The position numbers and the translations under genes are program-made. Under the pieces are notes generated by a model. The model was not told where the DNA came from. It saw only the letters and a program-made list of their open reading frames with translations, and searched no databases. From Thermoleophilaceae bacterium (GTDB taxonomy: Bacteria > Actinomycetota > Thermoleophilia > Solirubrobacterales > Thermoleophilaceae): DNA of 64,000 nt. Where the stretch lies: positions 1-64,000 of the forward strand of contig DASUWY010000023.1 in NCBI GenBank assembly GCA_036378175.1, read 5' to 3'. Shown here piece after piece: positions 15,423 to 25,711 of the stretch (positions within the stretch are counted from its first letter, which is position 1; each line of letters opens with the position of its first letter).

Positions 15423-16119
15423 CGACCGCGCTCCGGGGCTTCTGCTGGGGGAGGGCGTGACGCTGCCCGACAGCGTCTGGCTCGGCGGGAACGTGGTGAT
15501 CCACGCCGGCACCTCGATCGGCGAGGGCGCGCGCATTCAGGACGGAGCGGTGCTGGGGAAGCCGCTGGCACTCGGGCCGGCGTCCACCGCGCGGCGCGGC
15601 GACCTCGCGCCCCTCGAGATCGGAGCGGGCGCCACGGTGGGCGCGAACGCGGTGATCAACGCGGGCGCGCGCGTGCTGGCGGAGGCGATGGTGGGCGACC
15701 GTGCGCACGTTCGCGAGCGCACCGTGGTGGGCGAGGGATCGGTGGTTGGGTCAGGAACCGCGGTGGACAACGACGTGACCATCGGGGCCCGCGTGAAGGT
15801 CCAAACCGGCTGCTACCTCACCGCCTTCACCGTGGTGGAGGACGACGTGTTCGTCGCCCCCTGCGTGACCACCACGAACGACAACACGATGGGGCGGCAT
15901 GAGCGCGACTTCGAGCTGCGCGGTGCCGCGCTCCGCCGCGCCTGCCGCGTGGGCGCGGGCTCGATTCTCCTGCCCGGAGTGGAGGTGGGCCAGGAGGCGT
16001 TCGTGGCCGCCGGGGCGCTGGTGACGCGCAACGTGGAGGCGCGCACGCTGGTGATGGGTGTGCCGGCACGGATCGTGCGCCAGGTGGAGGACGCCGAGCT
16101 TCTCGAGCAGTGGCGTTGA
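15406..16119 (+). CDS. Left-handed beta-helix N-acetyltransferase (WlbB/sialic acid O-acetyltransferase type)
   Basis: 237 residues rich in hexapeptide repeats ([LIV]Gxxxx), for example IGEGARIQDGAVLG, VGEGSVVGSGTAVDNDVTIG, and the C-terminal VGAGSILLPGVEVGQEAFVAAGALVTRNV. The loop TTTNDNTMGRHERD is typical of the WlbB/WbpD acetyltransferases that modify the 3-amino group of UDP-sugars; it ends in GVPARIV. The GTG start overlaps the dehydrogenase by 17 bases. The expected aminotransferase (WlbC-like, DegT fold) that would create the amino substrate is not encoded in the window. Confidence 0.85.
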   Translation: MLRRSDDRAPGLLLGEGVTLPDSVWLGGNVVIHAGTSIGEGARIQDGAVLGKPLALGPASTARRGDLAPLEIGAGATVGANAVINAGARVLAEAMVGDRAHVRERTVVGEGSVVGSGTAVDNDVTIGARVKVQTGCYLTAFTVVEDDVFVAPCVTTTNDNTMGRHERDFELRGAALRRACRVGAGSILLPGVEVGQEAFVAAGALVTRNVEARTLVMGVPARIVRQVEDAELLEQWR

Positions 16120-16121
16120 GG

Positions 16122-16778
16122 ATGGCCGGCTTCCCGCCCGGCCGGCGCGCACGGCGTCGCCGCGCGGAGCGTCGCACGCAGGTGCTCGCGGGGGTGGCGC
16201 TAGTGAGCACCGTGGCAGCGGCCGCCGCGGAGTACGGGCGTGTGTGGCGGCGGGGGGAGGCGCCGCTGCCGCAGGAGACCGACGACGTGTTCCTGGCGGC
16301 GGGCGAGGCGGCCGTGGAGACGGTGGCGGTGGCGCGCGCGGGGTATCAGGAGGTCTCCACCCACGAGCGCGCGCTGTTCAACCTGTTCTCGTCATTCCTG
16401 TTTGCGTTCGTCGGCTCGCGTGCTCTCGCATACGCGCTGCGAGGGCGTAAGACGGTCGGGCCCTTCCGCAACCTCGTGGTGGCCGACCGCCACATCCACC
16501 ACTTCGTGCCGGGCATATCGCTCGCGTTCGCCTCTGGCTCGGCGGCATTCCTGGTCCGTGACGAGCGGATCCGGTCACGCCTGGCGCTCGGTTTCGGCGC
16601 CGGCATGGGGATGACGCTCGACGAGTCGGCGCTGCTGCTCGAGCTGGAGGACGTCTACTGGACCGAGCGCGGGCTCCTGAGCGTCCAGATCGGCTTGATC
16701 TTCACCGCATTCATGGGCGCTCTGGCGGTCACGCTGCGCCTGCTCCGCCGCGGCGAAGAGGTGATCCTGCCGAGCTAG
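16122..16778 (+). CDS. Multi-helix membrane protein with HHFVPG motif, unknown function
   Basis: 218 residues from the ATG 2 bases after the acyltransferase stop (an in-frame GTG at 16110 is an alternative). A very basic N-terminus (RRARRRRAERR) precedes membrane helices at about 24-40, 85-105, 128-150 and 185-205. Conserved-looking polar motifs are RHIHHFVPGIS and LLLELEDVYW, with clustered His and acidic residues that could bind a metal. It is the last gene of the nucleotide-sugar run; its stop codon lies in a bidirectional terminator. No function is assigned. Confidence 0.8.
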   Translation: MAGFPPGRRARRRRAERRTQVLAGVALVSTVAAAAAEYGRVWRRGEAPLPQETDDVFLAAGEAAVETVAVARAGYQEVSTHERALFNLFSSFLFAFVGSRALAYALRGRKTVGPFRNLVVADRHIHHFVPGISLAFASGSAAFLVRDERIRSRLALGFGAGMGMTLDESALLLELEDVYWTERGLLSVQIGLIFTAFMGALAVTLRLLRRGEEVILPS

Positions 16779-16843
16779 TGTCGCGAGTCGTGAGTTCGCG
16801 CCCAGACGCCGGGAAGCTGAGTACGAACCTACGACTCCCGACA

Positions 16844-16847
<4 letters not shown>
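16775..16847. terminator. Bidirectional terminator containing both stop codons
   Basis: 24-base arms 16775-16798 and 16824-16847 pair with three mismatches around a 25-base loop. The arms begin and end in CTAG; the TAG of the plus-strand membrane-protein gene and the TAG of purA on the minus strand are both inside the stem. Confidence 0.7.
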
Positions 16848-18151
<1,304 letters not shown>

Positions 18152-18161
18152 TTCGCTTTGG

Positions 18162-18167
18162 AGTCTA
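18162..18167 (-). promoter_or_regulatory. -10 box TAGACT for purA, containing the dnaC-like stop codon
   Basis: On the minus strand TAGACT ends 10 bases before the purA ATG. Its first three bases are the TAG stop of the DnaC-like gene. The transcript would have a leader of only 0-4 bases. Confidence 0.45.
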
Positions 18168-18872
18168 GGGAGCGGCTACCTGACGCAGGTCGCGGCCCAT
18201 TATCGGTATCGCGGGCCCGCACACGCCCTCGATGCGCGAAACGGTGCGGAAGCCGATCTGGTCTCGCAACTCGTCGAGCCCGAGGTTTGTCGTGACCACG
18301 ATCGAGCGCTCGTTCTGCCAGCGCTCGTTGACGATCGAGTAGAGCTGCTCGAGCACCCATTCCGTGCGCTTCTCGGCGCCGAGGTCGTCGAGGTGCAGCA
18401 GGTCGACCTCGCAGAGGCGGCGGAAGAGGTCGGCATAGGAGCGGTCGGCGTCCGCCTCGTACGTCTCCTTGATGTCGGCCAGCAGGCGCGGCACCGAGTA
18501 GATCGCCACGCTGCGTCCCGCCTCGAGGGCTGCCTTCGACACGATCATCGCGAGCGAGGTCTTGCCCGTTCCGACGTCCCCGAAGAACCACAGCCCGCGT
18601 CCCTCATCGAGGTTCTTCTCGATCCGCCGCACGAACTGGCGCACCGACTGCAGCACGTACGGATCCATGTTCGCCACCGGCTCGCGGTCGAAGGACACTC
18701 CGCGGTAGCGCTTGGGAATCCCGGTGCCGATGCGACGGCTGGCCGAGCGGCTGATGCGCCGATCTCGGCACGGGCACGGACGCGCGACATTCTCCTCGTC
18801 GTCGAGCAGCCAGCCGCTGCCGTCGCAGAGGCGCTCGGGGCAGAAGCCGCTGACTTCGGCGAGGTCGCTCAC
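18165..18872 (-). CDS. DnaC/DnaI-like helicase loader ATPase
   Basis: AAA+ ATPase expected to load or remodel the DnaB helicase, 235 residues. The N-terminal 40 residues carry four Cys (C11, C16, C33, C35), a possible zinc knuckle as in Bacillus DnaI. Walker A is GDVGTGKTS (98-106), Walker B VDLLHLDDLGAEK, and sensor-1 VVTTNLG follows. An Arg-rich C-terminal stretch completes the module. GTG start overlapping the dnaB stop by 4 bases (GTGA), which makes an interaction with DnaB likely. IstB transposition proteins share the fold, but no transposase is adjacent. Confidence 0.88.
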   Translation of the reverse strand: MSDLAEVSGFCPERLCDGSGWLLDDEENVARPCPCRDRRISRSASRRIGTGIPKRYRGVSFDREPVANMDPYVLQSVRQFVRRIEKNLDEGRGLWFFGDVGTGKTSLAMIVSKAALEAGRSVAIYSVPRLLADIKETYEADADRSYADLFRRLCEVDLLHLDDLGAEKRTEWVLEQLYSIVNERWQNERSIVVTTNLGLDELRDQIGFRTVSRIEGVCGPAIPIMGRDLRQVAAP

Positions 18873-21538
18873 GCCTCACCGCCTCCCATCATCGCGGCGG
18901 CCGGATCCATCGACTGGTCGCGATAGAGGTTCGCGAACTTCGGATAGCGCGACAGGAACGTGAGCACGACGTCGGCCACCGGCCCGTTGCGGTGCTTGGC
19001 GATGATCACGTCGGCCTCGCCGGGGCGCTCGGAGTCGCGGTTGTAGTACTCGTCGCGGTAGATGAACATCACGAGGTCCGCGTCCTGCTCGATCTGACCG
19101 GACTCGCGCAGGTCCGACAGGAGCGGGCGCTTGTCGGGGCGGGACTCGACGGCTCGCGATAGCTGCGACACCGCGATCACGGGGATGTTCAGCTCGCGCG
19201 CGAGGATCTTCAATCCGCGGCTGATCTGGCCGATCTGCTCGACGCGGCTGTGCGACGGATCCTCCGGCCGCATCAGCTGGAGGTAGTCCACCACGAGCAG
19301 GCCGAGCTCGCGGCGTGCGTGCAGCCGCCGCGCCTTCGCCCGCACCTCGAGGATGCCTATGTCGCTCGAGTCGTCCACGTAGAGCGGCGAGCGGGCGAGC
19401 TTCTCGGTGGCCTTCACCACCTTCGGCCAGCGGTCCGGCTTCACGCGGCCCTTGCGAAGGTCGTCGCCGTTCAGCTTGGCCTGCGAGGCGATGAAGCGCT
19501 GCGCGAGCTCCGTCTCGGACATCTCCAGCGAGAACAGGGCAACCGGCCGGTCGTGATCGATGGCGGCGTTCTCGGCGATGTTCGTGACTAACGCGCTGTT
19601 GTGAACAACGAGGTCGTTGGCGACAAAGTTGTGATGAACCGGCACGGTTAGGTCGTACGTCTCCTCCTGGCCGAGCGGCTCAATCGACGCGATCTCGTCC
19701 CACCACAAGTCCGAGGTGGCTAGCTCAGAAAGAGCTTCGTCGTCAATTGCCGCAGCGAGTTCGCCCAGCAGGTGACGCGATAGAGCTCGCCTCTTGACGT
19801 GCCAATTGTGGTTGCGGGGACGTCCAGTCGCGACGCTGACCTCGCTCCACGACCGCTCGCCCTTTGCGATTAGGACTTGGTCCCATTCCTCCATGGGGAA
19901 GGAATCGCCATAGCTACGCGCCCGCACACTCTGAAGGCGGCGTCTCATGCGCTCGATCGCCCGATCCTTTCCGCACGCGCCGACTCGTTCGCAGAACGTG
20001 GCGAGGCTCGCTTGGTCGGTGATCCGCACCTCCCGCGCGACCTTGTCGGTTCCCTCGTAGACTTGTCGCTTCAGCGTCCGGATGCACGAGACGACGCCCA
20101 GACGCAGAAGCAAGTGCTGGACGTCGGCGGCCAAGCGCTCGCTGATCGTGGTGTAGCCGATATGCGAGATCCGCTCAGACTGATGGACATAGCCATCGCA
20201 GCCGAACAGAACCGACAGGAATCGCGCGACCTGGTCGTCGGACAGAGAAAAGATCGCGTTAGGGACGAACTTCGACTCCGAGCGCTTCCCCCAGATGCCA
20301 TGTCGTCGGCACAGCTCGGTGACTTCGTTCCGCGGTGCCCCCCGACCTGCGCTGATGCTTGCGTTTCCGTAGCCGTCATGGCGGACCCGGAGGCCCAGGG
20401 CATCGACGGCGCGCTCGACCTCGGAAAGCACGGGAGAGTTCGGGCCGTAACAAAACCGCGGCGTCTTGTTGGTGAGATTGCCGTCCGCAATGAGGGCTGC
20501 GAGCAGCACGATTTCAGCGTCCCGCATCTGAGCCGCGGGGCCGTGATGCCGCAGCCCGCGCGGCACACCGATCCGCGTTCCGGCGCCTAACTCCTGTACC
20601 TCGCGCCAACCCTCCAGGGTCAGCAGCGGGTGGTTCGCGCTCGCCTCCACCTTGCGACCCAGGCGCGTGGTCACCCGATAGACCTGCTGGACGCCGCTTC
20701 GGATGAACGCAGTGGCGCGCGTGGGACGCAGCTTCAGATCCGGTCCGAGGGCGGAAACCCAGATCTCTTCGCCCTGCTCACCGCGCTCCACAACCTCGCT
20801 GATGGGACGGCGAGCACCGGTGGTGGGGTCGAAGATGAGGGTGGAGCCGACGAGGCACTTGCCCATAGAGGGCCTTGCAGCCAGCACGATCAGGTTGCCC
20901 GGCTGGAAGCCGCCGGTGAGATCGTCGAGGTCCTTGAAGCCGGATGGCGTGCCGGTGAGGGCGATACCCTGGCGCGAGACGAGCTCCAGCTTGTCCAGCT
21001 CGTCGTGCAGCACCTCCTCGATCGAGCGCAGTTCGCCGGTGCGTTCCTCGTGGGCGACGTTGTAGAAGCGGCCCTCGACCCTGTCGATCAGCTCCTGGAC
21101 GTTGCCCGAGTGGCTGTAGACGTCGTCCTCGGTCGTCCGGGCGGCGTCGAGCAGCTTGCGCAGGAGGGCATGCTGCTTGACGATGCGGGCGTAGTGGCGC
21201 ACGTTGCCCGCGGCCGGCACCATGCTCGGCAGCGAGTGGATGTAGGCAGTGCCGCCGGCTTCCTCGAGCTCCCCGGCGCGCGCCAGCTCGTCGCACACCG
21301 TGACCGCGTCCACAGCCTCCGGATCCGGCTTCTCCTTCAGCCGCCGCATGGCGCTGAAGATCTTCTGGTGGCGCGGCCGGTAGAAGTCCTCGGCCCGCAG
21401 CCGGGTGTCGATCAGAACGCCGTCTAGGGCCTGCTCGGCGAGCAGGATCGCGCCGAGCACGGAGGTCTCGGCCTCGAGGTTCTGAGGCGGAAGCTTGCCT
21501 GCCGCCTCAGGCGACGAAGGAGGAACTGAGATTGCCAC
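18869..21538 (-). CDS. dnaB: Replicative DNA helicase DnaB, interrupted by an intein in the Walker A loop
   Basis: Hexameric 5'-3' helicase of the replication fork. The 889-residue precursor contains a 420-residue intein (228-647); the spliced protein is 469 residues, the normal DnaB length. The N-extein has the primase-interacting N-terminal domain and ends ARPSMGK; the C-extein resumes SALVTNIAE, so splicing regenerates the P-loop GKS. Downstream are the Walker B region LLVVDYLQLM, VIAVSQLSRAVESR, and the C-terminal arginine-finger region IAKHRNGP. GTG start. The S at 648 is the +1 nucleophile. Helicase activity depends entirely on splicing. Confidence 0.96.
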   Translation of the reverse strand: MAISVPPSSPEAAGKLPPQNLEAETSVLGAILLAEQALDGVLIDTRLRAEDFYRPRHQKIFSAMRRLKEKPDPEAVDAVTVCDELARAGELEEAGGTAYIHSLPSMVPAAGNVRHYARIVKQHALLRKLLDAARTTEDDVYSHSGNVQELIDRVEGRFYNVAHEERTGELRSIEEVLHDELDKLELVSRQGIALTGTPSGFKDLDDLTGGFQPGNLIVLAARPSMGKCLVGSTLIFDPTTGARRPISEVVERGEQGEEIWVSALGPDLKLRPTRATAFIRSGVQQVYRVTTRLGRKVEASANHPLLTLEGWREVQELGAGTRIGVPRGLRHHGPAAQMRDAEIVLLAALIADGNLTNKTPRFCYGPNSPVLSEVERAVDALGLRVRHDGYGNASISAGRGAPRNEVTELCRRHGIWGKRSESKFVPNAIFSLSDDQVARFLSVLFGCDGYVHQSERISHIGYTTISERLAADVQHLLLRLGVVSCIRTLKRQVYEGTDKVAREVRITDQASLATFCERVGACGKDRAIERMRRRLQSVRARSYGDSFPMEEWDQVLIAKGERSWSEVSVATGRPRNHNWHVKRRALSRHLLGELAAAIDDEALSELATSDLWWDEIASIEPLGQEETYDLTVPVHHNFVANDLVVHNSALVTNIAENAAIDHDRPVALFSLEMSETELAQRFIASQAKLNGDDLRKGRVKPDRWPKVVKATEKLARSPLYVDDSSDIGILEVRAKARRLHARRELGLLVVDYLQLMRPEDPSHSRVEQIGQISRGLKILARELNIPVIAVSQLSRAVESRPDKRPLLSDLRESGQIEQDADLVMFIYRDEYYNRDSERPGEADVIIAKHRNGPVADVVLTFLSRYPKFANLYRDQSMDPAAAMMGGGEA
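19598..20857 (-). mobile_element. DnaB intein with LAGLIDADG homing endonuclease
   Basis: 420 codons in frame within dnaB. Block A starts with the nucleophile in CLVGSTLI; block B is GRKVEASANHPLLTLEGW; the two dodecapeptide motifs of a LAGLIDADG nuclease are LLAALIADGNLT and FLSVLFGCDGYVH; block F/G is YDLTVPVHHNFVANDLVVHN followed by Ser. All residues for protein splicing (C1, block-B His, penultimate His, terminal Asn, +1 Ser) are present. The endonuclease dodecapeptides keep their acidic residue (IADG, GCDG), so the element may still home. Base composition is visibly less GC-rich than the flanking exteins, which fits horizontal arrival. Confidence 0.95.
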
Positions 21539-21626
21539 GACCCGTCAATAGTTAGCCGGGCCGGGGACAGAAACAAGAGACGCGGACGGGCGCAGCAAGC
21601 TGTTGTCCGCAGTCACCGGCTTATTT

Positions 21627-21691
21627 CGGCTGGTGGCTGCAATCCCGCGGCCGCCGGCGTCCTTGGCGGCCTTGGTATTCGCAACCAGCCG
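21627..21691 (-). terminator. Nested stem-loop between rplI and dnaB
   Basis: Outer arms CGGCTGGT (21627-21634) and ACCAGCCG (21684-21691) enclose an inner perfect hairpin GGCCGCC (21649-21655) / GGCGGCC (21665-21671). It lies just after the rplI stop in the direction of transcription, so it may attenuate read-through from the ribosomal-protein genes into dnaB. Confidence 0.45.
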
Positions 21692-21701
21692 GGGCACACG
21701 T

Positions 21702-22151
21702 CTACTCGGCGGTGACGATCGTCTTGACGTCGGCAGTCACACCCTCGGACACCTCGACGGTGACCATGTGCGTGCCGGTGGTCTTGATCGGGTGATCCAG
21801 GTGGACCTTGCGGCGGTCGAGCCGAATGCCGCGGGCCTGCTTGATCGCGTCAACGATGTCCTGCGCGGTGACGGAGCCGAACAGACGGCCGTCGTCCCCC
21901 GCCTGCTGCGGGATCGTGAGCACGGTCTTCGTGAGCAACGCCGCGTTCTCCTCGGCACGATCGGCGGCCTCCTGGGCAGCCCGCTCGGCCGCCTCCATGC
22001 GCCGCTGTGCCTCGGCTATCGCGCCGGGCGTGGCGGGCTGGGCCAGCTTCCGCGGGACAAGGAAGTTGCGCAGGTAGCCGGGCGAGACGTCGACCACGTC
22101 ACCGCGATCGCCAAGCGTCTCCACCGACTGGAGCAGGATTGCCTGTGCCAT
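21702..22151 (-). CDS. rplI: Ribosomal protein bL9
   Basis: 149 residues, standard two-domain L9 joined by a long helix. The N-terminal domain reads MAQAILLQSVETLGDRGDVV and contains the signature GYLRNFLVPRKLA (about 26-38); the central helix is Glu/Ala-rich (QRRMEAAERAAQEAADRAE); the C-terminal domain has LFGSVTAQDIVDAI. Third of the ssb-rpsR-rplI block; 112 bases separate it from rpsR. Confidence 0.96.
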   Translation of the reverse strand: MAQAILLQSVETLGDRGDVVDVSPGYLRNFLVPRKLAQPATPGAIAEAQRRMEAAERAAQEAADRAEENAALLTKTVLTIPQQAGDDGRLFGSVTAQDIVDAIKQARGIRLDRRKVHLDHPIKTTGTHMVTVEVSEGVTADVKTIVTAE

Positions 22152-22263
22152 CGCTACCTACCTCCGGTGATTGTGAAAACCGAGGAGAGCGAGGACGCAG
22201 GGAGGCCGTAGGGCGCTAGCCCGCGGGCGACCGAGGACGAAGCTATCCGACGGTTTACAGCCA

Positions 22264-22542
22264 TCACCGCTCGGCGACGTAGGGGAGAAGGCCAAGCTCG
22301 CGGGCTCGCTTCACCGCGCGGGCCAGCTGGCGCTGATGGCGCCTGCAGGCCCCGGTGATGCGGGCGGAGCGGATCTTGCCCTTCTCGCTCATGGCGCGAC
22401 GCAGGGTGCCGAAGTCCTTGTAATCGACGACGTCGACCTTGTCGCGACAGAAGGCGCAGGGCTTCCGCCGACCGCCGGAACCCGGGCCCTTCTTGCCATC
22501 GCGCCGACGCGTCTGCTGCCGGCTACCGCGCTGTTTTGCCAC
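22264..22542 (-). CDS. rpsR: Ribosomal protein bS18
   Basis: 92 residues. The basic N-terminus ([17 protein letters not shown]) precedes the conserved [29 protein letters not shown], and [20 protein letters not shown]. The C-A-F-C pair suggests the zinc-binding (C+) paralogue of S18, although a full set of four Cys is not present: only C34-like, C37-like and a later Cys in GACRRH are seen. It binds S6 on the 30S platform. Located 24 bases downstream of ssb. Confidence 0.95.
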   Translation of the reverse strand: MAKQRGSRQQTRRRDGKKGPGSGGRRKPCAFCRDKVDVVDYKDFGTLRRAMSEKGKIRSARITGACRRHQRQLARAVKRARELGLLPYVAER

Positions 22543-22566
22543 CTGTGAAGTACTCCTTCGAAACGT

Positions 22567-23019
22567 CTAAAACGGGATGTCGTCGTCCCCGCTGCTGCCA
22601 CCCGACGGCGCCGCCTGGAAGTCGGCAGTGTCGGCTGGGACATCGCTCTGCGGCGTGAAACGACCGCCATTCTCGGCGCTGTCCCGGGAGCCCAGGAACT
22701 GGACAGAATCGGCAATGATATCGACCGACTGCCGCTTGTTCCCTGACTGGTCCTGCCACTCCCGCCATTCGAGCCGGCCGTCGATGGCCACGGGGCGGCC
22801 CTTGGACAGGTAATTCGCGCAGTTTTCGCCCTGCGCGCCCCACACGGTGACGTCGAAGTAGTTGGGCTTGTCCTCCCATTCGCCCCCCGCGCCGCGCCGG
22901 CGCGTGTTGCAGGCGATCCGCAAGCTGCAGACGGGCGTGCCGCCCGAGGTGTTGCGCAGCTCAGGGTCGCGCGTGAGGTTGCCCGTCAGGACGACCCGAT
23001 TGATGTTGGTGGCTGCCAT
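22567..23019 (-). CDS. ssb: Single-stranded DNA-binding protein
   Basis: Tetrameric SSB, 150 residues. The OB fold covers about 1-110 with NRVVLTGNLTRDPELRNT, VCSLRIACN, NYFDVTVWGAQGENCANYL and GRPVAIDGRLEWREWQD. After a Gly/Ser/Pro-rich linker the C-terminal tail ends DDDIPF, the acidic tip that recruits replication and repair partners. AAGGAG about 10 bases upstream supports the ATG start. In most relatives ssb directly follows rpsF; here two unrelated genes separate them, and ssb has its own promoter-like sequence. Confidence 0.96.
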   Translation of the reverse strand: MAATNINRVVLTGNLTRDPELRNTSGGTPVCSLRIACNTRRRGAGGEWEDKPNYFDVTVWGAQGENCANYLSKGRPVAIDGRLEWREWQDQSGNKRQSVDIIADSVQFLGSRDSAENGGRFTPQSDVPADTADFQAAPSGGSSGDDDIPF

Positions 23020-23070
23020 AGAACTGCTCCTTCTCGAAAGCGAACGGCTCGGGGAAATCTCGTGTGGCCG

Positions 23071-23076
23071 AGACTA
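23071..23076 (-). promoter_or_regulatory. Likely -10 box (TAGTCT) for ssb-rpsR-rplI
   Basis: TAGTCT on the minus strand, 51 bases before the ssb ATG, with a conventional leader and AAGGAG ribosome-binding site. It would free the ssb block from dependence on rpsF transcription, which is needed given the inserted genes. Confidence 0.45.
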
Positions 23077-23138
23077 CAACCGGGATCGGCGGGGTTGGGC
23101 GCCGAATCCCAAGAAGTTCCACCGATTTAGCGGGCTGT

Positions 23139-24197
23139 TTACGAAGCTGTTGCGGAAGCGCGTGGTTCCGTAGCGGGCGCGCCGAGCCCAAACGCCTCCG
23201 CGATCAGCTCGTACGAGCGCCGGCGGGCTGTGTGGTCGTGCGTGATGGTCACGACCATCACCTCCTCGGCGCCGTAGTCGCGCGCGACTGACTCGATCCC
23301 CTCGCGGACCTTGTCCGGGTCGCCGATCACGGCGCGGCGGTCGCGGCCGGGCTCAGAAGCGGAAGTGGACGCGCCCTGCTGCTCGAGCCAGCGCAGCGCC
23401 TTCTCTACGGGCGGCACCGGGATGAGCTTGCCCTGCCGCAGCAGCCGGAAGCTCATGCGGGCGCTCGCGGCGAGCCGCTGCGCCTCCTCCGTGGTCTCGG
23501 CGCAGATTGCCCACACGGCCACGGAGAGCACGGGCGTGGGCATCTCCTCGCTTTCGGCGAACTGCTGCCGGTACAGCGCGGCCACCTCCGCGCCCGCCGG
23601 GTTGATGAAGTCCGCGAACGAGTAGCGCAGCCCGAGCTGGCCAGCCCACACCGCGCTCTGCGGCGACGACCCGAGCAGCCACGGCTCAGGCCGCTCGGGC
23701 AGGCCGGGCAGGGTCGAAGCGAGGCGCGCGAACGGATGGTCCGCCGGCAACGACCTGTTCAGGTAGCCGAGCAGCTCAGACAGCTGCTGCGGGAAGTCAT
23801 CCGGCGACGCCTCGCGGCGGTCGCGCTGCAGGGCGAACATCGTCAGACCGTCGGTGCCCGGGGCGCGGCCGAGGCCAAGGTCGATCCGCCCGGGAAACAG
23901 CCCACTGAGCGCGCTGAACGTCTCCGCCACCTTGAACGGGCTGTAGTGCGGAAGCATGATCCCGCCGCTTCCCACCCGAATTCGCGAGGTGGCCGCGGCC
24001 AGCGGCCCGATGAGCACCTCCGGAGCGGCGCTGGCAAGGCCGGGCGTCCCGTGGTGCTCGGCCACCCAGTAGCGCACATAGCCGAGATCGTCCGCCAGGC
24101 GCGCAAGGTCGAGCGTGTTCTGGAGGGCGTCCGGCCCGCTCGAGCCCTCGGGAATGGGCGACTGATCGAGGACGCTCAGGCGCGGCGCGAAGCTCAT
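23139..24197 (-). CDS. Luciferase-like (LLM) flavin-dependent monooxygenase
   Basis: 352 residues of the bacterial luciferase superfamily. The N-terminal [14 protein letters not shown], the active-site region [40 protein letters not shown], and the C-terminal [14 protein letters not shown] with [11 protein letters not shown] are characteristic of the Alkanal monooxygenase-like MsnO8/YhbW branch. It uses reduced FMN(H2) or F420 as cofactor; which one cannot be told here. The start overlaps the stop of the MFS transporter by 4 bases, so the two form a pair inserted into the S6 ribosomal operon. Confidence 0.87.
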   Translation of the reverse strand: MSFAPRLSVLDQSPIPEGSSGPDALQNTLDLARLADDLGYVRYWVAEHHGTPGLASAAPEVLIGPLAAATSRIRVGSGGIMLPHYSPFKVAETFSALSGLFPGRIDLGLGRAPGTDGLTMFALQRDRREASPDDFPQQLSELLGYLNRSLPADHPFARLASTLPGLPERPEPWLLGSSPQSAVWAGQLGLRYSFADFINPAGAEVAALYRQQFAESEEMPTPVLSVAVWAICAETTEEAQRLAASARMSFRLLRQGKLIPVPPVEKALRWLEQQGASTSASEPGRDRRAVIGDPDKVREGIESVARDYGAEEVMVVTITHDHTARRRSYELIAEAFGLGAPATEPRASATAS

Positions 24198-25639
24198 GAG
24201 CTCGCCGACTCCACCACCGGTACCTCGGCCGGCTCACGTCGCGGCGGCCGCCGCATCGGGATGAGCAGCGCGCTGGCGAGTGCGCCCACGGCAGCGAAGA
24301 CCCCACCGATCACGAACGCTCGCTGGAACCCACTCGTGAGAGCGCTGTGCACAGACGTGTGGCCGAGCAGACTCGCGGTGCGCGTGGTCGCGAGGGTGGC
24401 GAGTATCGCGAGGCCGAGCGACCCGCCGATCTGCCGCGAGGTGTTGATCAGCCCGGACGCGAGCCCGACCTCGTGGCCTCGCACACCGGTCATGCCGGCG
24501 ACGGTGACGGACACGAAGGTGATCCCGATGCCCGCGCCGGCCAGAGCGAGCGGAACGAGGACGTCGCTGGCGTAGCTGCCTGTGGCGGACACCTGGCCGA
24601 GCCAGAAGAGGCCAGCGGCGATCAGCACCATGCCGATGACGAGCAGGAGCCCCGGGCCAACCGTCTGTATCCGCTTACCCGCGATCTGGGACGCCGCGGC
24701 GAGCGTGACCGTGGCCGGCAGGAACGCCACGCCCGCCTCGATCGGCGTGAAGCCGCGCACCTCCTGCAGGTAGAGCGAGACGAAATACCACATGGCGAAG
24801 GCCGAGGCGCCGAGCAGCAGCACGACGACGTTGGCGGCGGTGAGCTGACGTGAGCGGAAGATCGAGACCGGCATCAGCGGCGCCTTGGCGAAGCGAGTCT
24901 CGATCAGCAGGAACAGCGCGAGCAGCCCGACCGCGATGGCCAGCGTGACGATCGTTCTCGTCGAGCCCCAGCCGTACTGCTCGGTCTTGACGATGCCGAA
25001 GGTCAGCACGATCAGTCCCGCCGTGCCGGTGATGGCGCCCGCGAGGTCGAAGTTCCGGCGGCCGGCCGAGTCGGGTCGTTCGGCGCTCATCACCCGCAGT
25101 GCGGCGAGCGCCGTGGCCAGTCCGATCGGCACGTTGATGAAGAGGATCCAGCGCCACGACAGCGCCTGGGTGAGAAGCCCGCCAAGCAGGCCGCCCGTGG
25201 CGCCGCCAACCGCCCCCATTGCGCCCCAGGCGCCGAGCGCCTTGTTGCGCTCACTGCCCTCGGTGAAGGTGCTTGTGAGAATTGAGAGTGTGGCCGGCGC
25301 GACGACGGCGCCGCCCAGGCCCTGGATGCCGCGCGCGATCACGAGCATCATCTGACTCTGCGCGAGACCGCCGACCAGCGATGCGATGGCGAACAGGCCC
25401 ATGCCGAAGTTGAAGACGTTGCGGCGCACAAGGAGATCGCAGGCGCGCCCGCCGAGCAGCAGGAAGCCGGCGAACGTGAGCGTGTAGGCGTTCACGACCC
25501 ACTGGAGGTCAGCCGCGGAGAAGTGGAGGCCGCTGCGGATCGATGGCAGCGCCACGTTCACGACGGACACGTCCAGGATCACCATGAACTGCCCGACGCA
25601 GCAGAGAACGAGTATCCAGAGCTTTCGGCGTTCGGTCAT
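24194..25639 (-). CDS. MFS multidrug exporter, DHA2 (14-helix) family
   Basis: 481 residues with about 14 hydrophobic helices, including [13 protein letters not shown] (motif D1 of DHA2 pumps, about 28-40), [27 protein letters not shown] (motif A after helix 2), and the motif-C-like stretch [27 protein letters not shown] split over helices 5-6. A proton-driven drug efflux role is the family norm. The ATG at 25639 is chosen over an in-frame TTG three codons upstream. It lies 72 bases after rpsF and is coupled to the LLM monooxygenase. Confidence 0.9.
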   Translation of the reverse strand: MTERRKLWILVLCCVGQFMVILDVSVVNVALPSIRSGLHFSAADLQWVVNAYTLTFAGFLLLGGRACDLLVRRNVFNFGMGLFAIASLVGGLAQSQMMLVIARGIQGLGGAVVAPATLSILTSTFTEGSERNKALGAWGAMGAVGGATGGLLGGLLTQALSWRWILFINVPIGLATALAALRVMSAERPDSAGRRNFDLAGAITGTAGLIVLTFGIVKTEQYGWGSTRTIVTLAIAVGLLALFLLIETRFAKAPLMPVSIFRSRQLTAANVVVLLLGASAFAMWYFVSLYLQEVRGFTPIEAGVAFLPATVTLAAASQIAGKRIQTVGPGLLLVIGMVLIAAGLFWLGQVSATGSYASDVLVPLALAGAGIGITFVSVTVAGMTGVRGHEVGLASGLINTSRQIGGSLGLAILATLATTRTASLLGHTSVHSALTSGFQRAFVIGGVFAAVGALASALLIPMRRPPRREPAEVPVVESASS

Positions 25640-25711
25640 GTGAAACAAGACGCCGCCGGCCGCTCGACTGTGACAGGCGGGCTGCTTACAGGAGGTTAGT
25701 GAAGCGCGAAG

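Noticed and set aside
18165-18872. IstB transposition helper as the identity of the DnaC-like ATPase
   Set aside because: No transposase or terminal repeats nearby; coupling to dnaB and an N-terminal Cys cluster favour a helicase loader.
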